64,000 nucleotides of DNA, from contig JABYQS010000150.1 in assembly GCA_022592435.1 (NCBI GenBank), forward strand, positions 29,111 to 93,110. Direction: 5' to 3'. Shown here piece by piece: positions 12,013-25,332 of the stretch (positions are counted from its first letter, which is position 1; each line of letters opens with the position of its first letter). The position numbers and the translations under genes were made by a program. Source of the DNA: Cerioporus squamosus (lineage: Eukaryota; Basidiomycota; Agaricomycetes; Polyporales; Polyporaceae). Below the pieces are notes generated by a model that did not search any database, was not told where the DNA came from, and worked only from the letters and a program-made list of their open reading frames with translations.

Positions 12013-15000
12013 CTACGTGTGGCTAACGACAGCTTCCGAAGTCGAGAATGCACCGTGCCAGGCGGTTCGAAGCCGAGTCCGAAGACCACGGCGAACTCGC
12101 GCAGCCCACAGCCCACAGCCCTCGACAATCCCACCTACCGTCGTCCTGTCCCGGCGTGGTGGCGCAGACCGTCTGGACGCAGGAGGCCAAAGAACAGCTC
12201 GACCTACCTCAAGTCCACGTGAAGTGGCGAGAGCGGAAGCCCGTCGTGCGCAGACGAGCCCGTCCGCGCTGTACAACACCACAAGAAAGACGCACCTTCT
12301 CGAATGAACCTCGCGCCCGCCCCCTGCGACCAACCCCAGGAAACCCACCCCAGAACACCCGCCTACAGAACACCCACCTGCAGAACACCCACCTGCAGAA
12401 CACCCGCCTACAGAACACCCGCCTACAGAACACCCGCCTACAGAACACCCGCCTACAGAACACCCACCTGCAGAACACCCACCTGCAGAACACCCGCCTA
12501 CAGAACACCCGCCTACAGAACACCCGCCTACAGAACACCCGCCTACAGAACACCCACCTGCAGGAAACACTCTAAGGTCGAGAATCCTGCTCTGGACGGA
12601 AGTATTCGCCTGCCCAGAGCGGACGTCTGCGAGCCCGCGCCCGACCCGACGCATCCTGCGAACAGTCCGATGGACCACGCACCTCTCAGCCGACGCATGC
12701 CGCCGGTTCTTCTCCTTGATCCGGTGGGCGACAGCGTAGTAGTCGAGCTTGCCCTTCTCCTCCTCCATGCTGAACGCCTTCGCGCCGAACGTCTCCTCGC
12801 TCACCGGGCCCTCCTCCTGCATCATGTCGAACATCGACGAGTCGTGGCCATCCGCACGCTGCTGCTCGACGACCGCCTGAGCGAGCGAGTCGAGGTACGC
12901 GTCCGTCTGCTTCAGGAGGTGCGTGATGCGCGTGTCCTTCGCCGTGTCGATGAGCTTCATGTACGCCTCCTCGTCGTCGTTCTTGAGCGCCTTGAGACGC
13001 TCCTTCGCGAGCCGCTCGATGCGCTTCTGCTCCTCTTTCTCCGTATGTGCGTGGAACGAAAGGACGGCCTTTCCGAGGCGCGAGATGCGGTCCTGCGCCG
13101 ACCGACCCAGGGCGATGATCTCCCGGCCGTGGTTGCAGATGACGCCGAGCTGCTCGATGTGCTTCTGCTTCGCCCGACGCTCGCGGTCTGCCCGCTGCTT
13201 ACGCTCCGCCGCCTCCGTCGCACGGATGTCCCGGAGCTGCACCTTCCGTGTCCTCCTGAAGTCGGTCCGGTTGAGAGGGAGCAGCGACCCGTGCATGAGA
13301 CGCTCCGCGATCGACGCACGCATCGCCCGCTGCTTGTCAATGACCCGCAGCGACTTGAGCTCGATGAGGGCACGGAGCTTGCCGTGGGTGCTCGCAGGAG
13401 GGTGCATGAGCTCCAGCGAAGCCTCCGTCGCGTTCTCCTTGTCCTTGTCGCTGTCGTCAACGAGCATGTTCTCGAGACCACCGTCGCCCATCATCGCCGG
13501 CATGGTCTCCAGCTCACGCATGCGCTGGTCGATGCGGGCGTCAATGTACGCGTTCCGCTCCTCGAGCACCTGGTGTGGGTCGAGGCCGACGGGCATTATC
13601 GACGGGATGATCAGCCGCTGCATTCGTGTTGCCCACACAGCGGGGTTCACGCTGGGATCGCGCTTCAGATGTGAGAAGGGATGAAGGTACGCGTTGTACG
13701 GGTAGATGCCCGAGTCGACGTTGTCCTCCAGGAAGGGTCCCTTCGGCACCTTGTCGGCGTCGATGGGCATGTCGACGATCTCCTCCTCCTTCACTGTCTC
13801 CGGCGCCGGTGTGGCCTCTGCCGTCGAGTGCTCGACACCATTGACTGGTGTCCCATTCGTGCTCTTGTGGATCTTGACGGCGCTGTCGATGACCCGCCCG
13901 TTGACGTCGGGGCCGTGGAGAAGAGTCTGCAGGTCGGGCACCGCCTGGTTTGGCACGCGTATCGCCTGCTGGATAGTGTCAGGAACGGGCAGACCCCGAG
14001 AAATGAGCTTGAAGGCGTGAATCTGTGCACGGAGAGCATTGATCTGGTCGGAGGTGAAGGATACGGGGGTGTTCGGCGCAGGTGGATATGGCTGGTTGGG
14101 TACGGGGCCGGACGTCAGAGCGCTGCCGTTCGCTGTTGGTACACCGTTCGCCACGGGTGGCATGGAGGCCTGGCCATTGAGCCCTTGATGTGAGTGGTCC
14201 ACAGCGGCTTGCTCCTCTGGGTAAAGATATGTCAGCATCAAATCGTCCAGTGTCATGAGACCAAGCGCATGATGCGAGGAAGATGGCGAACGCAAGCCAG
14301 TATGAACTTGTTGAATGAAAAAGCGATGAAACGGAGTAAGAGGTGTGAGATACATTGAAGAGAAGGCGACGGACAACTTCGTCAGGGCAAAGGAACCCTC
14401 ATGACCAACGAACGGGGCGGTTTTCTTGACCCAGCAGTATAGACGGCCAAACACGGGTCAGGGTCGGGGCGAAGATTGTGGAAGTAGAGGTTTCCACCCA
14501 ACCCGACTTCCTCCTTTATCTGCCAGTTCCAGCCGTGATGCATGCGCTCTGAAGATGTGACCGCCAAGGCGGTCCATCAAGCTCGAATCGTGATTCAGCT
14601 GCATCGAAGTCTGAACCCGTCCTCCCCTCCAATGTGCCCGACCTCATGCAGACACACCTGGGGTAGTGTGTGCGGCCAACGCCACTTGCGAGAAACAACT
14701 AGACAGCGTCATCGTGCACTATGCACACGCCTCAACATGTAGTATATGACGATCAAAAGGTGTTTGTGGAACACGGAGAGGGCAGGACCGAGCCGCGACA
14801 CCTCTACGAGCTAGAGGATGCCTACGGCCGATACACCGTGGTGAGGTCCGTGAGGAGCAATGCGCCGAACACCATGTCGCTCCGCTCATTTGCATTGGGA
14901 CGTATAGAAGGGGGAGTGGCCGATAGGTGAACAGCGATGTCCACAGTCGACAGACTTCCACTTCCACCAGCGTAGTACTCCACCAGCTGTGGCCCGTGTG

Positions 15001-15896
15001 ACACAGTCGCCTCCTCGAAAGAACTCCCGACGTCCGGACAAATCATGACAAGCACGATACAAGCACACCGGTCCAGAGTCTTCAGCCGCATCTAGAGGAC
15101 GCGCATGCCAACATAACAGTCATGGTCTAGATCCGAGATGGGGAGCAATATGCGCGAAGTCGAAGACTACCGGGCCAGCTTGTGACTGAATATATAGTCT
15201 CCGACCTCATGTGCACCTATAAGGTGCCTCGAGGGGGTCCGAGCTGGCTTCGTGAAGCGCAAGCATGGAACATATATATGGTTTGGGTAGGGGAAGGATG
15301 AAGCGATACGTGCAGTCGCCACGCTAGATGTGGTCGCCAGATAGTTTAGCGTGCGTTTCTGATGCCGCCAAAAGGTGTGCTGCCTCCCGAAAAGCTGAAG
15401 ACCGTACAATGTAGCGGCAAGGGGGTAAGTACGGCGTGCAGCACGTATCGCCCCCCGAGCATGCACGACGTGTATCCCAACCATACGACGCAGCCACGGG
15501 ATAGGGGAGTATTCTGGAGGATGATGTGGGAGAAAAAGAAGGGCACGACGCGAAGGAACGAGAGAGGAACGCATGAAGGAAGGGTACGAGGACTTACTGC
15601 TGCCGCTGGAACTCTGTTATGATCCTGTAGATCTTCGCGAGCTCCGAAGTCTGGGGTGTGTGGCGCCGCTAGCTCGAGCATGTTCGCGCGCTGCGTGGGA
15701 GGGAAGGAGGTAGCCATGGGCACGATGGGATGTTGTGAGGCCCGGAATGGCAGAGACCGGTTCACGTACCTGGACAGCTGCTGCATGCGCGCGCGGACGT
15801 CGACGCTGTTCATGTTCGGGTGTTGTTGTGCGGGCGCATTGGCGTATTGTGGGTGGGGAGAGACTGGGGATTGGGGGCAATGTTGGGGGCGGCCAT
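12013..15896 (-). pseudogene. Truncated SNF2/STH1-type fragment, frameshifted 5' exons (copy 2)
   Basis: Same architecture as copy 1: 5' exons near 15896-15597, large exon 14216-12013. The 5' exons are damaged. One base is missing in the codons for MQQLVQ at about 15775. The second exon has a 1-nt deletion after the ATG of RANML, a 2-nt insertion in the ACACAC run, a 3-nt deletion in SEEL and a loss of two bases at its donor. Using the copy 1 splice sites, the frame runs into a TAG inside exon 2. The large exon is intact through QLQ, HSA and the Cys-Gly repeat, and it stays open upstream through part of the intron, giving an 813-codon ORF from 14454. Translation of that ORF would need a different start. 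Damage could be real or assembly-related. Confidence 0.65.
12352..12561. repeat. 15-bp minisatellite, 14 units (copy 2)
   Basis: Same unit types, number and order as in copy 1. Flanking bases differ slightly: one C fewer before the first unit shifts the frame downstream of the repeat on the minus strand. Confidence 0.97.
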
Positions 15897-18800
15897 TGCG
15901 GGGACGATGGCGGCGACGCGAGGAGTACCGCGTCGCGCAGATCTCGTGAGTAGACTGCAGGAGTCGCGGCCAGAATCGACGCCCAGAACCACTCGTCCTC
16001 CCGCACAGCCATGCGCTGACAAAGCCCCCAAGCTCGCACAAACAACGACGTCACGTGGCTGGACGCGTCGCGGTTTGTGGCGCGCGGCGACGCGTCTGCG
16101 CTCGTTTCACGCCTCTCGCAGTGTCATCGATGGCTTCTGCGACTCGCCGCCAGCACGGCCTGCCCGCACAAAGTCTGCTACACAGGTCTGTTCACGACGT
16201 CGGCTCCCGCTCTCCCTCTCGCTTCTGCCCGTTGTCCTCCTCTCTCCGAGTCTCCCTTCCTGCTTTCTCCCTTGCGCTCACCACGGCAGGAGCCTTCTAC
16301 TGCGCGCCAAGCCGCACCCGTTGGCCTGTTGCCGCGAGTGCCCCGCCGCCCGTCCGCTACGCATACAAGCAGTGCCTGCACCGTGTGCACGCCTCTCTGC
16401 GGTCCCCTGCCCTCTGCCCGATACGCGCCTTGCTCTCTGCCACAACAGCTCGGGCGTCGACATGAACAGAGCATTGATCATCTCCCAGCTGCGACCTCGC
16501 GTCGTGTACCGTGCGTCCCGGTACAGCAGACTGCAGCGCGACCCATGGTCGCTGGATGCAGGTACGTCCCGTCGCCTGGGAGCAAGCGCACGATAAGCTG
16601 TCAGGTTAGTAATCCATTGTATGCACAGGTACGTGCACGAACGCCAGCGCTGCCTGAATGGCAGCCTCATCACATTCCGCCTCGCTCCCTCGCGTTCCAC
16701 CCTCCCGCCCTCAATAGCACCCTCCTCACGCTCGTCTGCACTGAGCAAATGCCCCCACTAGCTACAATGCGACCCTATGCGACCACAACCAACCGTCCGC
16801 GCTATTGGCCACGCGGTGTGTCAAGGCCATCAGCAACTCGAGGTACGCAGTACATGCATATGGAGACCAGACTCACCGTGTCGACCTGCGCAGGATACCA
16901 GCATGGACTACGGCTTGCGCCGTATAGGTAAATGTCCCTCGGTAGCCTCGGCGAGCGAGCTCAGAGCATCGCCGGCCGTTCTGCGGGCACAGGTATGTCA
17001 CGACGTCAGGACGTCACGACGGGCGAGGACTCACCTCTGCAGCGAGAGCTGAGACTCGGAGCATGCGGAGCGACGACGCTTGACGCGGTAGGCGAGCCGA
17101 GGTGGGGACGGAGGGTGAAGGTGGGCGAGTGTGCGACTGGCGGGCTCACCTTCTTCGTTATAGCGTCTTCTTCAAGCTTGGATCACGCACGCGCGTGCTC
17201 GGATCCCGGAATCTTGAAGTTGCACGGTGCGTTCCAGCACCTGTTGCGACGACAGGCACGCTCGTCCCTGCATTGCGCACCCCAGGACCGCAGCCTGGGT
17301 CCACGGCTGTGCCCTGGTCGCCGAGACCGTGGCGAGGGATCGGACAGCTCGAGACTCGTTGTGGTAGGTCCGTCCGCGTACCAGCTGAGGCGGGCGCCGT
17401 GCATCGAGTTAACCATGCGAAGGCCGAACATGCCGCGCATAGAGTGTCGTCGCTTCGTAGTAAGTACTTACGTCCCTCCAGACGGGCCGAATGCAATTCG
17501 TTTCTTGTGCGTCCCGTTGCCGCTGCCCGACCTCCGTGCTCCAACAGAGCTTGTCTGCCGTCGTGCAGAGAGCAGCGTGAGCGGCCGCTCCGCGCACCAG
17601 TACCACCCTGCCGGCCACACGCGTACGGGATGTATCGTACGCAATGTTCAGATCTTCGCAAGCCTGCGACGGCCTGCATGCGCTAGGAAGTGCACCGATG
17701 TTCGAGCAGCCGTCCAGAGTCCATGTGTGGCTCCGTTCGCTGCATCGAGATGCCGCCGTATGGAAGCTGCACACTGGGCTGCTCGGCCGAGGAGTGCTGC
17801 CGATCGACGCGTACAAGAACTACGACCGGTGACAGGAATCATGTCGGTCGGAGGCGAAGAGGCCCCCCACAGCAGGGGGGGGGGGTATCATCTGTACATG
17901 TGTGCCCTCTTGTTCTTGCTCAGGTCACGCGCGGTGGAAGAGACCTTGAACATTCGAGCTGCGACGCGCTGCAGTGTGAGCAGCTTGAGATACATCGCGA
18001 AGCAGTGGGTTTGCTCGAGAGACAGGATAGCGGGAAGAGATGCTCGATAGTGTACAGTAGTGCGAGTAAGCGACCCGACTCGGAGTGCTAGGGAAGACTG
18101 CGTCGGCACTGTCCCTGTCAACCAGCGACGCGTCCGCGAGTCGTCGCGCTAGCGAGGTACCACTCCGCTGTTCTGCCACCACTGGCGGACGAGGTCGCTT
18201 CCTATTGCAAAAGCAAGTCAGCCAACGTACAGGGGATAAGATCAGTAGGCCATACCATGCGTCCGATTGATCAACTGCGGGTCGAGTTCGTTGCAAAACG
18301 ACTCGGATTACAGGCCGTTCGGTCGGTTCAAGCTGTGATTAAGTGCGTCTTCGCCACGAGCACGATGAAAACTCTCGCGGGAGGCCAGCCTAGCTGCCTA
18401 CTGCCATACTCCTGGACACGAATGCATGCGAGCTGCGTGGACGGTGATGGCAGCTCCGTCACCGCGGGCATCTACTCAAGCAAGTGAGCTTCCATATCGC
18501 ATCGCGTAAGGAGACGGACCACGACTCGGACCGTGACGTACCTCACCCGTCAATCTCGTGTGGCGACAGACCAGTGTCCGGGTGTTCGGCAGACAACCAG
18601 AGGAATGTCGGGATGTATGGCGAGCGAAGACGCACCTCCGCGGAGCGAACTTCGCTCTCGCAAAGCCTGAATGACCGCAAAGCCCGTCGGACGTTCTCCA
18701 CGTTGTGCATACTGCGAGTCTGCGACCGTGAGCCCGCCATGCTGATGGTTACTTGCTGCTTGGACCCACGACGCGACCTGGGCAGAAGGAATCCGGCCCC

Positions 18801-21746
18801 GTAGTCCAGAGTTGCGCAGCCGTGTAGTATGCGAGACACGACTGGGAGTGTACCTCGCATTTGGATTGATATCATGAATCGGGGTCGGAAGTCGCACGAT
18901 CTTCGCGAGGACAACGGCTCGCTGTTTGCGGCTTTCGAGTGGACTTGACATCGCGGCCTTCGGCGCAGGCTAAGCCATGCGCATGCAAAAGGTCAGCAAG
19001 CTCGAAGCAACTCAGCAACTTGCAGACACTGCGCCAACCTGAGGTCCTGAACAGAGTGTTATTGTCTTGAGTTCTGCGAACATACGTCCCAGTGATCCGA
19101 TGCTTCCTGCGTCCAATTGTCCTACATAGATATCACGAATTGTTTAGCTTAGATCTCTGGTTAACCACGAGCGGGTACCTTCACATGGCCAGAATACTGT
19201 TGCCAGGTGTGAACCGAAGAATTGCGGGGCTTCGCGGCGAGTACGCACACCCTTTGTGATGTACGTCCTGACCATGATTCGAGCCGAATGGCCTGCAGAA
19301 TCCAACAGCGCTCACGGAATCAAAAGCACGAGTCTGTACGGGAATGCTACGGGGTACCCGGCCGATGCTGCCGGTGCCATGTGCATGAAGGAAGTCAGCG
19401 AGCTCAACTAGACCGGAGGACGCGCTAACGTGAACAGGACTTTCTCCTGAGCTTGATGCTTCTGCCATGATATTATGAGTTCGCGCTGCTTGCTTGCAGG
19501 TCGTCACTGAGGAAAGCGAACCCTCAGCAGTGTATAAAGGAAGGATATTGACTCGCGTGCGCACCCGATGTTAGTCTTGGCCGGAACGTCCCCATGCGGC
19601 AGTCAAGGTGTCGCAGAACTTGATTTCGCAGCCGGTACGGTGGACCACCAGACATGCTTGTATGATTTGTTGCCGAGCTGAGAGAAGCGATCTTCTCGCA
19701 AGTACCAAATTGCGACCATCCCGATTCCCGAGTTGGCAGTCTCCGTGTCTTCGTCCCTTCGAACCCAGTGCATGCCGCACGATTGCCCTCTGCTCGTTCT
19801 GACCGTGCTCTCCCAGGTCGGTTGCATCTAGCGGATCCTCTGGTTCGGGTGGTCCCTGCAAGACGTCTGGTACATGAGTGGTGGAAAGTTAGCACAATGG
19901 TACGCCGAGAGCATACCTGATGAGAATTGCTTCGTTGCGTATTTGACCCGAAGGACATGTACATAGAGTTAGTGTCTGGTGCCTGTGATTGGTCAAGAGG
20001 TGGGTAAGCGATGTTGCGCGTAGTACGTACTGGACCTCAAGGCTGTTTCGGGAACGGAGGGTCGTCACTTGGAGCGCACACCGTGACGCTCTCAGCTTGG
20101 CTGTCGCCTTCTCCTTCAAGTTGCCCGGCCGTCGCTCTCGCAAGCCACTGGCAGCTGCTCCTGGCCATGTCCCTTCCTCGAGCCATCGCGTCTGTGTGGC
20201 CTGTATGACGGTCGCCGTAGCCGCCAGAACGAGCGCGTACCAAGGTGAGAACCGTCCCGGAATGCAGCGATTGGAAATACGCCAGAAATGAGCAGACTCG
20301 GAATGCGTTCCTGGTACAAAAGATCAGTCCGCACGAAGCGATGTTGCGCGTAGAGACCGTAGGAACCTCCTACAGCGTGTGCGCTCCCAGCCTCCCAGCA
20401 CTAGCACGGCAATAGCCTCCCGACACTTGCTCTGGTCTTGTTCTATCTCCCTGGCAGTCGCACCCAGCGGTCGGACGTCCAATCCCTCAAACTGCTTTCA
20501 TGTGACGAGGCTCGTCTGCGGCTTGGAGGCATGGGATGTGTCAACCGCGGGAGCTGAGTATGGACGAGTGCATACTTGCAAGAGTATCGACCTGAGCCAT
20601 GCGGGTAGGCTGCCGAAACGAGGAAGAGCGCACTTCCATGGTTGGTACGCGAGCTTGAGATGAATATCCGCAGTCTGGCTTAGTCGCAATACTTAGAAGC
20701 AAGTAATGTTGCGCCCACAGACCTGTCAAATGGTTCGGGATGGCCTGACCACTCGAAGTCTTCCATTCGAGTTTATCCTCTGGACTTCACGAGACAATCG
20801 CTCCCACACTCCCTTCACTTTGCTCCCCCATCTAGTCGCTACCCCTGCTAGCGCAACTGCTTCCATCCTCGCTGTCCTCTCTCTCGACGATCTTGCTGCT
20901 ATCAAGGCTCTTCAGTGCCCCGTCGCGACCGTCCCACGAGCCAGCAGATCCCGGAGAAGGAGGCGGTAAGGCAAGAGATGGTCTCCGTCGTGGAGACCGC
21001 ACTGGCCGTCGGAGCTACATAGCCCAGTGAGTATACGACCAAGTCGACGCGCTGCGCGCATACGTACCTCCGGCCGCCGGGAGACCACTGGGTTGGACAG
21101 AGGCGCCGCAGTGGTGCTGCCGAAGAGGGTTTCCAGGTCTCGGTTTGCATTGTCTTTCGGCCGCGTCACGGAAAACTGGTCCCTGTCGCGTTGTGTGATT
21201 ATGGCAAACCTTTCCCTGGTTTCTCGTAACAAGCGGGGGCCACGAGCTGCTGGAACTTGAGGGGCTAGGACGGGTCGGGCTCGGGGGATCCGTAGACTTG
21301 CCGTTTGTATTACTTAGCTCGTCTTCGCCGCGGTCATGGTCGTCGTGGCCGAGTCGAGATCGCTGACGTGCTGTGCAACTCAAGCGCGAACGTACTACAC
21401 TTCCCCGTTTTGGCTTCGTACTCGGAGCGTTCCTGGTGCGTCGAACCCGAGCTTGATGCAGGCGAGAAGGGTCGGAAGCGATGTGAATCATATTCATGTC
21501 CGCACGCGTACTACTACAGGCGCGGGGTTATCCCGCGAGCTAGACAGCGGCTACGTGTGGCTAACGACAGCTTCCGAAGTCGAGAATGCACCGTGCCAGG
21601 CGGTTCGAAGCCGAGTCCGAAGACCACGGCGAACTCGCGCAGCCCACAGCCCACAGCCCTCGACAATCCCACCTACCGTCGTCCTGTCCCGGCGTGGTGG
21701 CGCAGACCGTCTGGACGCAGGAGGCCAAAGAACAGCTCGACCTACC
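15897..21746. other. SNF2-fragment promoter and array spacer between copies 2 and 3; no gene supported
   Basis: This is a near-exact copy of 6365-12012. It contains the GACGTCACGTGG element near 16043 and an 11-G run near 17875. No coding domain, tRNA or transposon terminus was recognised on either strand. Confidence 0.65.
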
Positions 21747-24700
21747 TCAAGTCCACGTGAAGTGGCGAGAGCGGAAGCCCGTCGTGCGCAGACGAGCCCG
21801 TCCGCGCTGTACAACACCACAAGAAAGACGCACCTTCTCGAATGAACCTCGCGCCCGCCCCCTGCGACCAACCCCAGGAAACCCACCCCCAGAACACCCG
21901 CCTACAGAACACCCACCTGCAGAACACCCGCCTACAGAACACCCGCCTACAGAACACCCACCTGCAGAACACCCACCTGCAGAAAACACTCTAAGGTCGA
22001 GAATCCTGCTCTGGACGGAAGTATTCGCCTGCCCAGAGCGGACGTCTGCGAGCCCGCGCCCGACCCGACGCATCCTGCGAACAGTCCGATGGACCACGCA
22101 CCTCGCAGCCGACGCATGCCGCCGGTTCTTCTCCTTGATCCGGTGGGCGACAGCGTAGTAGTCGAGCTTGCCCTTCTCCTCCTCCATGCTGAACGCCTTC
22201 GCGCCGAACGTCTCCTCGCTCACCGGGCCCTCCTCCTGCATCATGTCGAACATCGACGAGTCGTGGCCATCCGCACGCTGCTGCTCGACGACCGCCTGAG
22301 CGAGCGAGTCGAGGTACGCATCCGTCTGCTTCAGGAGGTGCGTGATGCGCGTGTCCTTCGCCGTGTCGATGAGCTTCATGTACGCCTCCTCGTCGTCGTT
22401 CTTGAGCGCCTTGAGACGCTCCTTCGCGAGCCGCTCGATGCGCTTCTGCTCCTCTTTCTCCGTATGTGCGTGGAACGAAAGGACGGCCTTTCCGAGGCGC
22501 GAGATGCGGTCCTGCGCTGACCGACCGAGGGCGATGATCTCCCGGCCGTGGTTGCAGATGACGCCGAGCTGCTCGATGTGCTTCTGCTTCGCCCGTCGCT
22601 CGCGGTCTGCCCGCTGCTTACGCTCCGCCGCCTCCGTCGCACGGATGTCCCGGAGCTGCACCTTCCGTGTCCTCCTGAAGTCGGTCCGGTTGAGAGGGAG
22701 CAGCGACCCGTGCATGAGACGCTCCGCGATCGACGCACGCATCGCCCGCTGCTTGTCAATGACCCGCAGCGACTTGAGCTCGATGAGGGCACGGAGCTTG
22801 CCGTGCGTGCTCGCAGGAGGGTGCATGAGCTCCAGTGAAGCCTCCGTCGCGTTCTCCTTGTCCTTGTCGCTGTCGTCGACAAGCATGTTCTCCAGCCCGC
22901 CGTCGCCCATCATCGCCGGCATGGTCTCCAGCTCACGCATGCGCTGGTCGATGCGGGCGTCGATGTAAGCGTTCCGCTCCTCGAGCACCTGATGTGGGTC
23001 GAGGCCGACGGGCATGATCGACGGAATAATGAGCCGCTGCATTCGTGTTGCCCAAACAGCGGGGTTCACGCTGGGATCGCGCTTCAGATGTGAGAAGGGA
23101 TGAAGGTACGCGTTGTACGGGTAGATGCCCGAGTCGACGTTGTCCTCCAGGAAGGGTCCCTTCGGCACCTTGTCGGCGTCGATGGGCATGTCGACGATCT
23201 CCTCCTCCTTTACTGTCTCCGGCGCCGGCGTCGCCTCTGCCGTCGAGTGCTCGACACCATTGACTGGTGTCCCATTCGTGCTCTTGTGGATCTTGACGGA
23301 GCTGTCGATGACCCGCCCGTTGACGTCGGGGCCGTGAAGAAGAGTCTGCAGGTCGGGCACCGCCTGGTTTGGCACGCGTATCGCCTGCTGGATAGTGTCA
23401 GGGACGGGCAGACCCCGAGAAATGAGCTTGAAGGCGTGAATCTGTGCACGGAGAGCATTGATCTGGTCGGAGGTGAAGGATACGGGGGTGTTCGGCGCAG
23501 GTGGATATGGCTGGTTGGGTACGGGGCCGGACGTCAGAGCGCTGCCGTTCGCTGTTGGTACACCGTTCGCCACGGGTGGCATGGAGGCCTGGCCATTGAG
23601 CCCTTGATGTGAGTGGTCCACAGCGGCTTGCTCCTCTGGGTAAAGATATGTCAGCATCAAATCGTCCAGTGTCATGAGACAAGCGCATGATGCGAGGAAG
23701 ATGGCGAACGCAAGCCAGTATGAACTTGTTGAATGAAAAAGCGATGAAACGGAGTAAGAGGTGTGAGATACATTGAAGAGAAGGCGACGGACAACTTCGT
23801 CAGGGCAAAGGAACCCTCATGACCAACGAACGGGGCGGTTTTCCTTGACCCCAGCAGTATAGACGGCCAAACACGGGTCAGGGTCGGGACGAAGATTGTG
23901 GAAGTAGAGGTTTCCACCCAACCCGACTTCCTACTTTATCTGCCAGTTCCAGCCGTGATGCATGCGCCCTGAAGATGTGACCGCCAAGGGCGGTCCATCA
24001 AGCTCAATTCGTGATTCGGCTGCATCGAAGTCTGAACCCGTCCTCCCCTCCAATGTGCCCGACCTCATGCAGACACCCTGGGGTAGTGTGTGCGGCCAAC
24101 GCCACTTGCGAGAAACAATTCAACAGCGTCATCGTGCACTATGCACGCGCCTCAACATGCAGGATATGAGGATCAAAAGGTGTTTATGGAACACGGAGAG
24201 GGCAGGACCGAGCCGCGACACCTCTACGAGCTAGAGGATGCTTACAGCCGATACGCCGCGGTGAGGTCCGTGAGGAGCAATGCGCCGAACGCCATGTCGC
24301 TCCGCTCATTTGCATTGGGACGTATAGAAGGGGGAGTGGTCGATAGGTGAACAGCGATGTCCACAGTCGACAGACTTCCACTTCCACCAGCGTAGTACTC
24401 CACCAGCTGTGGCCCGTGTGACACAGTCGCCTCCTCGAAAGAACTCCCGACGTCCGGACAAATCATGACAAGCACAATACAAGCACACCGGTCCAGAGTC
24501 TTCAGCCGCATCTAGAGGACGCGCATGCCAACATAACAGTCATGGTCTAGATCCGAGATGGGGAGCAATATGCGCGAAGTCGAAGACTACCGGGCCAGCT
24601 TGTGACTGAATATATAGTCTCCGACCTCATGTGCACCTATAAGGTGCCTCGAAGGGGTCCGAGCTGGCTTCGTGAAGCGCAAGCATGGAACTTATATATG

Positions 24701-25332
24701 GTTTGGGTAGGGGAAGGCTGAAGCGATACGTGCAGTCGCCACGCTAGATGTGGTCGCCAGATAGTTAAGCGTGCGTTTCTGATGCCGCCAAAAGGTGTGC
24801 TGCCTCCCGAAAAGCTGAAGACCGTACAATGTAGCAGCAAGGGGGCATGTACGGCGTGCAGCACGTATCGCCCCCCGAGCATGCACGACGTGTATCCCAA
24901 CCATACGACGCAGCCACGGAGATAGGGGAGTATTCTGAAGGAGGATGTGGGAGAAAAAGAAGGGCACGACGCGAAAGGAAGAGGAGGGGTGCATGAAGGA
25001 AGAGTACGAAGAAACGAGGACTCACTTTGCTGCCGCTGGAACTCTGTTATGATCCTGTAGATCTTCGCGAGCTCCTCCGAAGTCTGGGGTGTGGCGCCGC
25101 TAGCTCGAAGCATATTCGCGCGCTGCGGATGTGGGGAAGGAGGTGAGCATGGGCACGATGGGATGTTGTGAGGCCCGGAATGGCAGAGAACCGGTTCACG
25201 TACCTGGACGAGCTGCTGCATGCGCGCGCGGACGTCGACGCTGTTCATATTCGGGTGTTGTTGTGCGGGCGCATTGGCGTATTGTGGGTGGGGGAGAGAC
25301 TGGGGATTGGGGGCAATGTTGGGGGCGGCCAT
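21747..25332 (-). CDS. Truncated SNF2/STH1-type remodeller, N-terminal half with short Cys-Gly tail (copy 3)
   Basis: Predicted exons 25332-25204, 25122-25026 and 23635-21747, about 704 aa. Splice sites match copy 1 and the 5' exons are in frame. QLQ and HSA regions are intact, and most differences from copy 1 in the large exon appear silent; one visible replacement is Ala to Ser in DSAVKIHK. Homology to SNF2 ATPases again stops after AHRIKEK, so the break is shared by all copies and precedes the duplications. The tail has only six pentapeptide units. This copy lies directly upstream of ku80 and shares its promoter, so it keeps the ancestral right flank. An intact gene, if it exists, should lie left of the window. 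Confidence 0.72.
21891..21980. repeat. 15-bp minisatellite, 6 units (copy 3)
   Basis: Six units in the order A B A A B B (types as in copy 1), so the array has contracted or never expanded here. It is a length polymorphism between paralogous units of one array. Confidence 0.97.

Larger units (their letters stand above)
9536..19066. repeat. Tandem array unit, copy 2 (~9.53 kb)
   Basis: Second complete unit. Most of it matches copy 1 base for base, including all of the spacer on the right. It differs by clustered substitutions in the promoter-proximal half of the gene (about 13640-15780) and by many 1-nt indels relative to copy 1 between about 11130 and 12350. Its poly-G run near 17875 has 11 G where copy 1 has 12. 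Confidence 0.95.
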
